Assembly (NCBI GenBank): GCA_039619475.1
Contig: CM077115.1
Coordinates: forward strand, 417,764,557-417,828,556
Reading direction: 5' to 3'
Length of the DNA: 64,000 bases
Origin: Icerya purchasi
Lineage: Eukaryota > Arthropoda > Insecta > Hemiptera > Monophlebidae
Below, piece by piece: positions 12,007 to 22,821 of the stretch. The position numbers were made by a program, and so were the translations under genes. The stretch's first letter is position 1, and each line of letters opens with the position of its first letter. The notes under the pieces are model-generated. The model ran no database searches. It was not told the origin of the DNA and worked only from the letters and a program-made list of their open reading frames with translations.

Positions 12007-12565
12007 AACTATCGGCTAGAGGCACGGATAAATATAGATGTATATGTTAACTAAATTAATTACGGAATTTATATTGCATAGTATAACTTTGAATGGTGTA
12101 GGAAACTGATTAGGTTCGAAAGGATAGTAGGGTCATCAGAGAGGATATTAGACAAGGAGGAGGGAAGGTTATGTGTTAATCTGAGGGAATTGAATTGCGG
12201 ACATTCTGTGAGGACATGGAGAACAGAAAGATCCGAATCACATATGCTACAGATTGGAGCCGGTGTCTTTTGCAGTAAGTAACCATGTGTGATTTGCGTA
12301 TGTCCCAGCCGGAGTCTGGTAACGATTATATCATCTTTTCTTCGGCTCAGGTGAGTCTTCTGTGGTCGGACATTCTGCTTAATTTGACGAAGTTTATTTG
12401 AACACGGGATGGCTAGTCATCGTTCGTTCCATAGTGTGTCCAGAGCCAATTTTAGGTAGCGAACGAAGTTTGAAGCTGATACCGAAGTGTGTCTGGAACT
12501 GTCGGCCAACTCATTTCCAGGAATTCCCGAGTGACTTGGAATCTATAGGAATGATATCGCACGAG
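12007..12565 (-). pseudogene. LINE ORF2 C-terminus (RNase H end through C-terminal Cys/His block)
   Basis: C-terminal part of an I/Jockey-like LINE ORF2. On the minus strand, 12555 to about 12508 reads IPSHSGIPGNELAD, the terminal RNase H motif, with a TAG where Trp is expected. The same frame continues through a second stop (Trp to TGA, after LDTLWNER) to LSRRKDDIIVTRLRLGHTQ, then THGYLLQKTPAPICSICDSD and LSVLHVLTECPQFNSLR. The latter carries the Cys, His and Cys positions typical of this tail. It ends with LSNLISFLHHSKLYYAI and a stop near 12065. Apart from two stops it is in one frame, so it is younger than most LINE copies here. The 3' UTR is split by the 2.8-kb element; the tail resumes at 9180 going down. 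Confidence 0.85.
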
Positions 12566-13155
12566 ACGAAGCAGATACCTGTAGTTTGACTATTTCCTTT
12601 AGTTAGTTACATTTGCAGAGTAATCCTCATTTCCAAAATATTTATTTCAATTTTCATATATTACAAATTATGCTTCAACTCTCAGAGTTACCTACCAGTC
12701 ATCAATAACGTTTGTCTTTTTTCTTTTTTTTAATTTCTTTTTTTTGGGGGGGAGTCAGACTTTGAAAAAAAATAAGTTATAGTAATTTTAACAGCGGGGG
12801 ATTCGACCTATTTTCGCGTAATTTGAAGCGGCGCAGGAAAAATAAATAAATAAAAAAATTCAATTCAATTCAATTTATTTATAATAGAATACAAAAACAA
12901 TATATATTTAATTACAAATTATTTAAATTCGGAGTTGCTTATGCGCTAGAATGAGCAGCGAAAATATAAAATTACCTGTACATGAGCTCAAATTGTGTAT
13001 TGATAAAACAATAAAATGAGCGACTTTTATTTAGCTACAACGATATAACCCATATTTACGATTTTAAATTGAGTTCAAGATGTATATAAAGTTACTTAAA
13101 TATTAAGAAATAAAAATAGAAACTTAACCTATTTACGCATGACATTAGTCACACA

Positions 13156-13453
13156 CATGGGTGTCGCAAACGGGGCAGCTGCCTCCCCCGGAGCCTTGAA
13201 ACTTTTTAATCAACTGGCCATGATGAGTATTCATAGGCGCGTAATCATGGACAATTTGGAAGACTTTTATATAGTAAAGTAGTAGAAAAATTTGCTAAAA
13301 ACCCACGAAAATTATGTTTTAATTAAGATGTTTTTTATTCTTATTTAATAAAATATTAAGCCTTTACAAATTATAAATTTTATTTTTCCTATAATTCCTA
13401 TTCTCCCTTCTATCATCTTGCCTCCCCTGGCTAATCGGCTGGCGACGCACTTG
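13156..13453. mobile_element. 298-bp hAT-like MITE with 8-bp TSD
   Basis: The left end CATGGGTGTCGC and the complement of the right end CAAGTGCGTCGC match at 9 of 12 positions; inside them lie GC-rich subterminal blocks with CCTCCCC motifs. The flanks carry a perfect 8-bp duplication, gtcacaca, at 13148-13155 and 13454-13461. There is no coding capacity. It is nested in what appears to be the 3' UTR of the CR1-like LINE, so it is younger than that LINE. Confidence 0.82.
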
Positions 13454-14299
13454 GTCACACATATACCCCAAACGCAAGTAAGTGAACTTTAACCATAATA
13501 AAAGTAAAACTTTAAAATCTTACGCTAAATTTAAAATAAAACTAATATAAAAATGAACATTAAAAACGTAAATGAAATTTATAAATAGGCATAACTTATG
13601 TTGATTGTTTAACTTAATATTAAACTATAGTACCTAATGGGTTTACAATGATTATAAGTAATTAACTGAGGTATAAATAGCGCTTAAAAGTAATCCTTAA
13701 AGAGGTAATTTATTGCTTTAGAGATGACAATAACAATTTATTGCAACGAGCGGGTTTTTAATAATTATAATTAGATGAATGTAATATGTGCGCACTTGAC
13801 AATTTTTTATCATATAAACCATCTTGTATGCTGTAAATTTAAACATTATAAAAAGATTATGGCACGTTTGAATTTATTTTCAGAACAGTATTAAAATGAA
13901 TTTTTCCAACGTTTCAACTAGAATAATTGATGTCTAACTGTGCAAAAAGTCGGGAACGTTCCATTTAGTATGCCGCTCTGTTATGTTTGTTTTATCGAAT
14001 CTTCAGAATTAATTATATTTCATCACAAGTTATATTCATTTGCTTTTGTTGCATTTACAATGTTACATTATTATAATTTTGTATGATACATTGTATTTAT
14101 TAAAATATATTAGCGATTCTTACTTATTAAGTTGTTTTAGATTAAAAATTACCAAAATTTTGCGAATTATATTCAAATGCTATGTGATAATATAAACAAC
14201 CGAGTGAAACTTGTGAAAATTAGTGCAAATCAGTGTAGTGCATTTTGAATGAAGATCGATATTTATAGTAAACATAATTTTGATGTAATCGTACCGCTA

Positions 14300-15690
14300 T
14301 TTCTCGAGTTTATTAAACTGCATAGCACATTCTCTGTAAAGTAATCAAAAAGTACTCGTACTTTACGCTTGTGTTTAAAATTTCGAAGTTCCGTTTTAAG
14401 TGTTTCTGATAATGAGTTATATAATGTGGCATCCATATACATATCTCGCCTGCATTCTGACGTGGTATTTATTGAAACGAAGTATGGTAGCTTTCTCTTG
14501 CATAGACGTTCTAGTAATTCCCGTTCGCACTTTTATATCAAATTTATCTCCTTATTTTTATATACATATAGATGCGTGCAATATGAATTTTTAACACTTA
14601 AAAAGTTTTTAATAGCTGCACGTCGCTAACCGAGCAAATTTTTTTACATATCGACTTTTGCAAATATTTTATTGGCGAAAGGTAATATTCTACTGCACTC
14701 CCTCAATGAATAGTTCCATATGTAAGAGTTCGTTGATAAAGTGATAAATAAATGATTCTAAGCTGTTTATAACTAAAAACTTGCTCTAGGTTATTGGAAT
14801 AAGTAATTTAATTTTCTCCGCTTTCCTGATAGGTACGATAAATGGGGCACCATCTCGTAATAATTTACAATCTAAATGAACACCTAGGTATTTTATTTCA
14901 TATGCTCTTTCTATGAATATATTATTTTCCCACTATACAGTTAATTGATCCCACCTCTGTGTTGAGGCAGATGGCTGTATATTAAATATTTTGTTTTTTT
15001 CACATTCAGTCTGATAGAATTTGCAGTCATGCAACTGTGCATTTTATTAACATCCGTCCGCATAAATAGTTGCAGTATATTTGGGAATCTCGGACTCACG
15101 ATAAAAACAGCATCATCCGCATAGCTGAAGATTCTACCGGAAACATATTTAAATTACATAAATCGTTAACATAGATGAGAAGTAAAATTGGTCCCAGAAT
15201 ACTGCCGCGCGGTACGCCGTTTTCCTGCATTACAATGTCACTAATAAGAATATTATTTATTTTTTCGTAACGAACTTTCTACCTGTCAGGTATGACTGAA
15301 ACCAATTATAAATGACACCCTGGAACCCACATGCACATCATTTTTTTAAGAGTATTTTATGATCTCCTACATCAAATGCTTTACAGAAATCCAGGTAAAC
15401 TGCAGCCACCGAACGGCCGTATTCTAAATTTTTCGAAATAGTAGCTGCAACACGATCAAAAACAAACCATCGTCTGTTCATTTATTCTGTACAAAACCAT
15501 ATATTGGTTTTTACTGAAAAAATTTATACTTATGCAAGTAAGATAGAATTTTCGCTTTTTGACATTTTTCACATATTTTAGAAAAAGTTGACAATAAACA
15601 AATTGGCCTGTAGTTGGACATTAACATTCGAAAAAAATCGACTTGGTAAAAAAGCAAAAAAAAAAAAAAACAAAAAGGAAGGAAAAGGTG
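14300..15690 (-). pseudogene. CR1-like LINE reverse transcriptase, multiply broken
   Basis: Order on the minus strand: NYRPICLLSTFSKICEK (15590-15640, RT start), KYKFFQ and YGFVQNK with TDD, then a segment equivalent to AAVYLDFCKAFD near 15390. NGVPRGSILGPILLLIYVND follows at about 15170-15230, then FSYADDAVFIVS carrying the catalytic YADD box at about 15110. Next come an N-x-L-x-V-x-K-type segment near 15000, IKYLGVHLDCKL at about 14890, and a thumb with LTYGTIH and SPIKYLQKSICKKIC. The block order is that of CR1/Rex-like RTs. The YADD Asp pair is intact, but many frameshifts and stops make the copy dead. Endonuclease sequence is not visible upstream. Confidence 0.82.
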
Positions 15691-15699
15691 ATTTGCGAT

Positions 15700-17390
15700 A
15701 CTGAAGGGATTGACAAATACGTGATTCTGCGGTGATGTTGAATAAAGCAAGGTAAACAAATAACGAAAAGAGGGACAGAGAAGGCACTAGTGTAAAAGAA
15801 CACTCTTAATTGATGTCCTTCTTAGAAAAATAATCGATTAGAATGGAACAAGAAAAACAGCTTATTTCTTTCTATTTATTGCTAAAAATATGATGAAGCC
15901 TCTCCTGTGTGTTATATTAACTCGTATTATATCAGTTATATCGATCTATTGTTCGTTAGCGAGGCATATCTAGTCGTTTTATACGAAATAAAAAAGGTCG
16001 TCTAAAAAGGTAAGCAACATTTAAACGAAGAAAGGAACTTTTGACGTTATTATTATTTCACGGGAAACATGTTTCGCAAAGGTTATTTCGGTTTCCGGTG
16101 TTAGACAAAAAATACGCATTCAGATGAACTACTACTACACTTGTCTGCTTTGTTATAGTTTTGCGTCTGTATTATCACAGTGAAAAGAAATTGACCTTCA
16201 ATCGTTCTTCTTCGGAACCGAATTTGCGTATAAAAGAGATATTCTGTAAGACTCCCAATACGCTAACATCATTTATATAAACTAAGGAAGTGTGAATATA
16301 TTTAATATTTGTAAATTTGAAAATATTTATCATAAGTTTATAAATAAAATTTATTCTCGAATAAGATTTCGACAATTAAAAATAATAAAACAAAGTTGTT
16401 ATTCGTCAAAAAAGGTTATTTATGTTTTAAGTTGCTATTACTTTCTTTGTTTTATACATTTTGGCCTTTGTACACACATTCGTTCTTATTAATTCTTAAT
16501 CGTAAATGCTTTCTCGTTATGTAAAGTTGTTAGATTAATACACGCAGCAGAGATTGAAAATTAAAACACAGAACTGTCAATTAGTAAGTACATTAACTTG
16601 TGTTAAGAAATTGTGTAAATTAAATGGCGGAAAATTGTTTATAATATGCTCGAAACATCGACATATTTTTCGATATAGCTGAAATAATAACGGGAAGTGT
16701 CGTAAGTAAAAAATTCGATATTGGTCATTAAATTTTGGTTAGAAGTGAAGTGTATGCGCGTGCGGTCTTTGCTTTCCATGAATCGCATCTGTGAAATAAT
16801 TACCGGTTAGTCTTTTACGATGTTGATTTCAAATCGCTCGTTCCCTTTTGAGAACAAATTTTAATTAAAATTTTTTTGATAATTCCTTCTCCTGCACATT
16901 TACCGTTCATTGCGCCCGGTACGTCTTTTATTTCAAGTATATTTTCCATCGAAATTTCCATCAATCAACTGGATTTTTCGCATCTTAGATTTGAACCAGA
17001 ATTCCGCTTATTGCTACTTCCTTTTGTTTTTCCTTTCATTTCTTGTTCCACTTTTCGATACTTCATTAATTCGAAGAACTAAGCAACATTGTACGCTACT
17101 GATGAATAACTCTACCAGTAAAACTAAGAAACATCATTCGTGGTATTTTCATCATCCGTGGTATTTTGCTGTAGGAGAAATATTAGATAGTGCGAATGGG
17201 GGGGATTCGAAGCAGAATGAAATGTTGCGAGTGTAAATTCGGTAGTAAAGCTGTAGGATGGTGTGTTATTTTAGATCACGCAGTTGTCAACACATAGGTA
17301 CAGTCATGTAGTAGAAAAAAAGCAATGAGCGATTTAAGAACAAATGGAAGTGTACAAAGTCTGAAAAGAAAACAATTGAACGAACCCATC
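15700..17390. other. No recognised gene
   Basis: AT-rich with short open frames on both strands, none with a domain I recognise. A short imperfect tandem 'atcatcCgtggtatttt' lies near 17125-17168. Confidence 0.55.
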
Positions 17391-17399
17391 AGAGGTAAC

Positions 17400-17560
17400 T
17401 TCTGTCGCCTGCTTACTTCTTACCTGACGGGGGGCAGATAGTTGTTCCGAGCAGTGCAAGGAGAGGCAAAATTATCATTTTACTCCATACAGGCAGGTGT
17501 CCCACAGGAAAGCGTCTCGGGGCCGTTGCTATACCTGCTGTATACGTAAAATTGTGCTTT
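17400..17560 (+). pseudogene. Jockey-type RT fragment (AGVPQ block)
   Basis: Bases 17405-17440 read RLLTSYLT and 17487-17550 read IQAGVPQESVSGPLLYLLYT, the RT block that in intact Jockey-clade LINEs is AGVPQGSVLGPxLYxLYTxD. Gly to Glu and Leu to Ser changes and a stop between the two parts show decay. The fragment stops at a poly-A run (17564-17579), and no YADD box follows, so this is a short isolated scrap. Confidence 0.7.
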
Positions 17561-17579
17561 ATTAAAAAAAAAAAAAAAA

Positions 17580-19030
17580 CCTAAAATTTACCGCGAACCC
17601 CAATTACCAGATGAATAATGAAAATGTGGCCAGGATTCCGCTAGTTTTAAGTACTAAATTATCCGTCTACAGAAGAAGCCCCAACAGCAGGTTCAACTAC
17701 CTGCACCGTTTAATTTGGGAGAATTACGTGTCTAGAAAGGCGACATATTTTAAAGAACCATTCTTACTGATTGGTCGTTTTTTTTTTTTTTTTTTTTTGG
17801 TAAAGTGTAACTTTTTCTTTGCTAACGTTAATGTTGTTTAAAAATAAAAATCACATAATTTCCAAATATTATGCATAATGTGAAATATATTTTATCTTTT
17901 AACAAATAATTATTTTTTGGTGAAAATTATTTCGTAGTCGGTGTGTTCCTTTTTTTAAATCATTTATTATTTTTTTGATTGCCATTTTGTATTTAATGCT
18001 TTTAAAGTAAGATTACCGTATTGCTGATACGGACATAGGCAACGTAAACTCTTGTTTATTTTCTTCCGAGCCGGTAAATAAGCACCGAACTAGGGATGAT
18101 AATTGGAATTTCATTTGGTTGTGTCACAAAAAACGCGAATTATTATTCACTTTCACAGAAAACTGTTAAACTAGTAAGCGCATCGTCGCTGCTATTTTAT
18201 TTACATAATCCAGAATATACACGTTAATTGTTCTTATACGAGAACATTTGTAAAAATTAATCAATAAGAAATTAAATTAGTGTAAGAAATAAAAATAAAA
18301 ATTAGCCAATTAAATGTGTGTAATAAAGATCAATTAAAAATTTACAGTTGCATAATCATAAATTTTCAAAATATTCCCATTTTGAACACTTATAACATCA
18401 TCGTGATGATATATTTTCCCCGTAGCATTCTTCTAAATATATATATATCATACGAGTGCTTAAAAATGTTTGCATTATTATCGTTTTTTTCCGAAATTTT
18501 TCGAAACTCAAAAAGTTGTTTCTACCATTCCTTATTCAAATTAAATTTTTATTCACTTTATTAATATCCGTGTCATGGCGCGCAGTTCAAAAATAATAAA
18601 ACACTATATAATATTAATTATTTTTTCAATAACATTTTAATGCGACTGTAAGTAGTTTAGTATTACACCGATAAAATGTTGCCGGACAACGAATACAGCG
18701 ATAAATATGTACCATTATAAAATTACCTTTGTCGCGTAGGTTTTCTTATTTGCTTTAATTAATACTGATCCGTAAGCGAGTTCGCAAACGGATAACACGA
18801 CTGAAGAGAGAAAGAGAGAGAGAGATGCGAGTCATTTACTGATCGAGAATAAAAACGAGCTGCTGTAGACAGGATAGGATCCTTGGTAATAGCGCATCTA
18901 ACGGCTATTAGAAAAACTACATTTTGCTCACTTTTTTTCTGCTGCTGGGGGTTCGCTGACAAAGAGCGTTGACCCATGTTCGACCAGAAAGGAAAGTAAG
19001 CTAAATTAATTATTTAGATTCGTATACAGT
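17580..19030. other. No recognised gene; poly-T and GA-rich tracts
   Basis: Contains an 18-T run at about 17780 and a GAGA tract at 18805-18824. Open frames are short and compositionally simple. Confidence 0.5.
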
Positions 19031-19034
19031 AAGC

Positions 19035-19575
19035 TATAGAGCATCAATGAAGAAAACAAGGTGTGTGTGTGTGGGGGGGGGGGGGGGGGGTAGATAGTGA
19101 AAGGGAAAAGAGAGAACAGATGCAGCACTATAAGGAGCAGGAATATTAAGTTTCAGAAATGTTGGGGGTAGAGATTCAGACGACAGAGTGGAACATTCGA
19201 AAAGAATGTGGTTAGAATTACATTCGTTGATATCATTGGGAGGATGTAGCGGACAATAAGGAGAGTCTGAAAATGAAACCCGATAGCGAGATGAAGGAAG
19301 CAAGCTATGATCGTGAGGAAATAATATGGCGCTGCAAAGACGGAAATTTGCGAAACCAAGGATGTAGATACGACTGAATAGAAAGATAAAAGGAAAATTG
19401 GTAAAAAAAGGAAGAAGGATATAAGTCCGACCAAAACCTATAATGTAATGTTTTAGACAACACAAGTAAATTATCAGCATGAACTTATTAATGGGGAGTC
19501 CATTAACAGCCGCATCTCGAAAAAACTGATCAATTCTTTCATTTCCTTCTATACCAACATGACCTTGAAAATAGT
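19035..19575 (-). pseudogene. LINE ORF2 C-terminus (RNase H end, Cys/His tail)
   Basis: From about 19565 downwards the minus strand reads GHVGIEGNERIDQFFRDAA, the terminal RNase H motif of a LINE with the catalytic-region Asp retained. This continues in frame through INKFMLI. A second frame gives MVGLISFFLFLPIFLLSFYS. Near 19200 the first frame reads NSNHILFECSTL, the His/Cys block, followed by LNIPAPYSAASVLSFP. The 3' part runs into a (GT)n(G)n tract at 19062-19091. The HILFEC...P-PY-S order matches the copies at 525-1165 (HIFFQC...LPTPYC) and 29800-30560, so I take all three as one LINE family. Confidence 0.75.
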
Positions 19576-19579
19576 CAGA

Positions 19580-21300
19580 TATTTTACCAGTGCCTACTCA
19601 AGATTTTGTATATTAAATTATAGATAACCATAATTTACACTTATATGTTACTATATTCAAAACAATGATATTCAATTTTAAATTTGTAATATCGTATGTA
19701 ATTTTTACACAGTATTTCCATAAATGTATATTTCCTTTCTGTATCACTTTTTTCGAAATATTTTAGCACCTAAGGAGCTTTGTTAAGGAATCGAAGTATG
19801 GTTTCACAACCTTCAAATTGAGTATTTTCTTACATTACAAAAAAAAAAAAATGCTACAGCTGATACTGCAATATTACGGGTTTAACTTTTTTAAACAACA
19901 GAATTAACATACATGTATATACCAAAAAAACCAGTGCGATCGCTGCATATAATCGAAACCATCGGTAATATAAAAAAACTCCAAAAACTCGCTTAATACA
20001 AATAGAAAGAAAGATCAAACAATGGAAGTACATTAGACCCAATTTCAATTCATTTATGTCATGCTTTAAATGAGGGAGGGGTACGAGTTTAGATATTTTT
20101 TTTTAAATATGGCTGATTACGCATTAAATAAAAAAAAAAAACAAAAAACGTTGGATAATAATTTCACCGACTATTAATTAAAATTTACATCTCTATATAT
20201 ATGTGTACATACGTTAGTGTAATTTGATGGACATTCCTAACATGACGAGGTATGTTTTTTTATATATAAAAATTGTACATTACAAATATTAAAATTTACT
20301 TTTTCATTCATTTTAATTAATAAAAAAAGCAGTGAAAAATTTATGTTACATTAACGCAGTTGTGATATTCAGATATTTAAAAAGTAAATAAAATCTACTT
20401 GTTATTATAGCCATTAGGTGCCGTTGCTGTCAGCGAGCCGTGTCCTATCCACACCGTCTAGTAAATAAAATGTTCGAGTTTTTACGTAGCCGGAGCATGA
20501 TAAAAGAAACGTTGAGAAGCACTGTTCCGGAGATTATCAGGTGATTGTCGGTGATGAATTGGCCTATGTGTTAGGGCTATCGCAAAGAAATTACCTGATT
20601 TTCTTTTTCGGTTACCAGTTGGCGTGTTTTCCTTAACTGCCTTCAAAATTTAATTACCATTGAGCCAATTCGCAATTTAGCACCGAGTGAACTAGTTGCG
20701 ATACAGGAGGAGGATTATGGTCGCGAAGTGCTCTCTATTAACCAACGGACAGCAAGCGACGTCAACGAGAGCCACTGCGCAAAGTATAATATAGAGAAAA
20801 ACGGGGCGTGAAAGTAGTCGTAAAAAGAAGAAAATGGTACATCTAATCGGAAGGACATTGGTCGCTGAAAAAATCGAGCGAGAGCGATGAGAAAAATAGT
20901 AAAAGCCTTTATAAAATCAACATTAAGATCGAACAGACCACCGATGGCACTAGCAGAGTGTCGCGTTTAAAAATAATTAATTATAGATAAGGGAAATGAG
21001 AAGAGGAAAATAATTAACAAAAATAATGAAAGTGATAAGGAATCAAAACGTACGAAGGCGAGAGAAATATCGTGGAAAAGGAAAGAGAATATGCCCATAG
21101 GGAAGAATATCAAGATAAAACGAGATGATAATTAGAGAAAATGTTGATTAATAAAGTTATACCAAGGAGACTGTAAATTTTATCATCCGGATTAAAGATT
21201 CGAAATTTACTAAGAGTAGATGGTCATATATAGGAATTGGTCATTTTCAATGGTGAGGGATGCAGGTTAGCAGAAACCAAAAATTGTAACAGGACTAGTC
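19580..21300. other. No recognised gene
   Basis: AT-rich to about 20400. Then a stretch of more balanced composition (20410-20830) with no domain on either strand, then a purine-rich stretch (20830-21170). Confidence 0.5.
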
Positions 21301-21306
21301 AATATA

Positions 21307-22352
21307 CAAGATGATTATAATTAAAGTTGATGTTTCAAAACGCTATAAATAAAGAACCACTGATCAGAATGACGTCAAATTTGAGCGGAATATTATTAGC
21401 CAAGGGGGAAAGCAGATGACAAAAAAAAAAAAAGTTTTTTTAATTTTAATTTTTTTTTTTCTGTCTCGTCAACTATAGGGACCTCAGCTAGAAATAATTG
21501 GCGCTGTAAGCATCGTAATTTAATAGGGTTTGACTACAAATGTCAAATGAATCGTAAAACAACGGCTGAGGTGTAAGTTAAACGTTAAACCAACTGTACT
21601 GTTCAGTGTGCATGGCTGTACAGATCAAGTTTCAAAACGCTATAAAAAAAGAACCACTGATCAGAATGATGTCAAATTTGAACGGAATATTATTAACTAA
21701 GAGGGAAAGTGGATGGCATAAGAAAACAGAAATTTTTTTGTTTTTTTTTTTGGGCTTGCAAACCAGGGATTTTACCCAGAAAATGGCCGTACAGGTGTGA
21801 TACAGTTGAGTTATGTAAGCACATCCACCATGGCAAGATATCACGTCGGATGGGAAAGATCGGTTTTTAATTGTCCTGAGGCCAAAACCATGTTGTTTCT
21901 TGATTTCAACTTGTTGCAGAAAACGGTGGACAGCATATTGAACATGTTTTGTGCTAGTCTCACGAAATTTAAAAATCGATTTGATTGACGCATTTTATGC
22001 GATTTTTGGCCTCAGGACAATTAAAAACCGATTTGATTGGTGCTTTTTATGCGGTTTTTGGCCTTGGGACAATTAAAAATCGGGTTTTCCCATCCGATGT
22101 GATTATGACCTTACCGCGGTGGATTAGTTTACATAACTCAACAGTATCACACCTGTACAGCCATTTTCTGGGTGAAATCCCTGGTTGACGAGCCAAAAAA
22201 CCAAAAAATTAAAAATTTTTTTTTTTTTTTTTTTTGTGCCATCTGCTTTCCTCCTTAGCCAATAATATTCCGTTCAAATTTGACGTCATTCTGATCAGTG
22301 ATTTTTTTTTTTATAGCGTTTCGAAACTTCTACTTTAATTATAATCACCCTG
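21307..22352. mobile_element. Fold-back DNA element with duplicated left arm
   Basis: The left end CAAGATGATTATAATTAAAG pairs with the right end CTTTAATTATAATCACCCTG. A second block (from about 21326) reading through 'tttcaaaacgctata' and 'actgatcagaatgacgtcaa' is present twice in direct orientation (21326-21415 and 21628-21715) and once inverted (about 22235-22330). The inner region is also inverted-repeated: the segment with 'atggccgtacaggtgtgata' (from 21783) matches the complement of 22140-22170. A further 'ttggcctcaggacaattaaa' unit is tandemly repeated at 22005-22080. The left flank is TA and the right flank CA-TATA, consistent with a worn TA target duplication. No transposase is present. 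Confidence 0.7.
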
Positions 22353-22358
22353 CATATA

Positions 22359-22596
22359 CAGAGTGCGACAGTATAACTTCCTTTTTTAAAATGCGCCTCT
22401 TTTTTTCTACTAAATTTTGTTAAAGGGAAATAATAACAGAAAATCGAGATAAAACAGAAGGGAAGAAGCATACACATTGCCCCAATGGGGGATCTAGAGT
22501 ATGTATTTCGATTTTCTGTTATTATTTCTCTTTAACAAAATTTAGTAGAAAAAACGAGGTGCATTTTAAAAAAGGAAGTTATGCTGCCGCACCCTA
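22359..22596. mobile_element. Palindromic MITE with TA flanks
   Basis: Arms of about 90 bp (22359-22449 and 22508-22596) are near-perfect inverted copies. The left starts CAGAGTGCGACAGTATAACT; the complement of the right starts TAGGGTGCGGCAGCATAACT. TA lies directly outside both ends (22357-22358 and 22597-22598), as expected for Tc1/mariner-type target sites. The middle is non-coding. The element starts six bases after the end of the fold-back element at 21307-22352. Confidence 0.78.
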
Positions 22597-22602
22597 TATA
22601 TA

Positions 22603-22820
22603 TATATATTTTTTTTTTTTTTTTCTTCTTGGCCTGGCTGTGAATACTATTTGGCCACTAACCACTCACTATTAATTAAATCATTCTATTTCTTATTAAA
22701 TCAGTTTATTTCTCATTTTTAAATTTGTCTATTTTCTATTTGGCCGTCGCTGGGAATTGAACTCTTGACCACGATCTCAGCAATCAAGAGTTCACGTCAC
22801 CAAGCTATGGCGACGGCCAT
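22603..22820 (-). mobile_element. tRNA-derived SINE
   Basis: Read on the minus strand, 22818-22742 is a tRNA-like head of about 77 nt. GGCCGTCGC at its 5' end pairs with GCGACGGCC at its 3' end (acceptor-like stem). A box A-like TAGCTTGGTGA and a box B-like GAGTTCAATTCC occur at the right spacing. The roughly 115-nt body is unrelated to tRNA and ends in an A tail (T run at 22609-22624 on the plus strand). Flanking TATATA on both sides may be the target duplication but merges with a TA microsatellite. The tail segment GTGGCCAAATAG...GCCAGGCC resembles a shorter match at about 42400-42450. Confidence 0.75.
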
Positions 22821-22821
22821 A

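Larger units (their letters stand above)
12850..15690 (-). mobile_element. CR1-like LINE, 5'-truncated, with (AATTG)n 3' end
   Basis: Minus-strand element. The RT lies at about 14300-15690 and the 3' end carries ATTCA/AATTG repeats at about 12858-12880, followed outward by an A/T-rich tail. The interval 12890-14290 has no coding and would be the 3' UTR plus decayed C-terminus, interrupted by the hAT MITE at 13156-13453. That the RT and the AATTG-repeat end belong to one copy is an inference from strand, order and spacing. Confidence 0.6.

Noticed and set aside
12398..12589. Plus-strand open frame of 63 codons
   Set aside because: It lies opposite the LINE RNase H/tail coding sequence on the minus strand, which has clear motifs.
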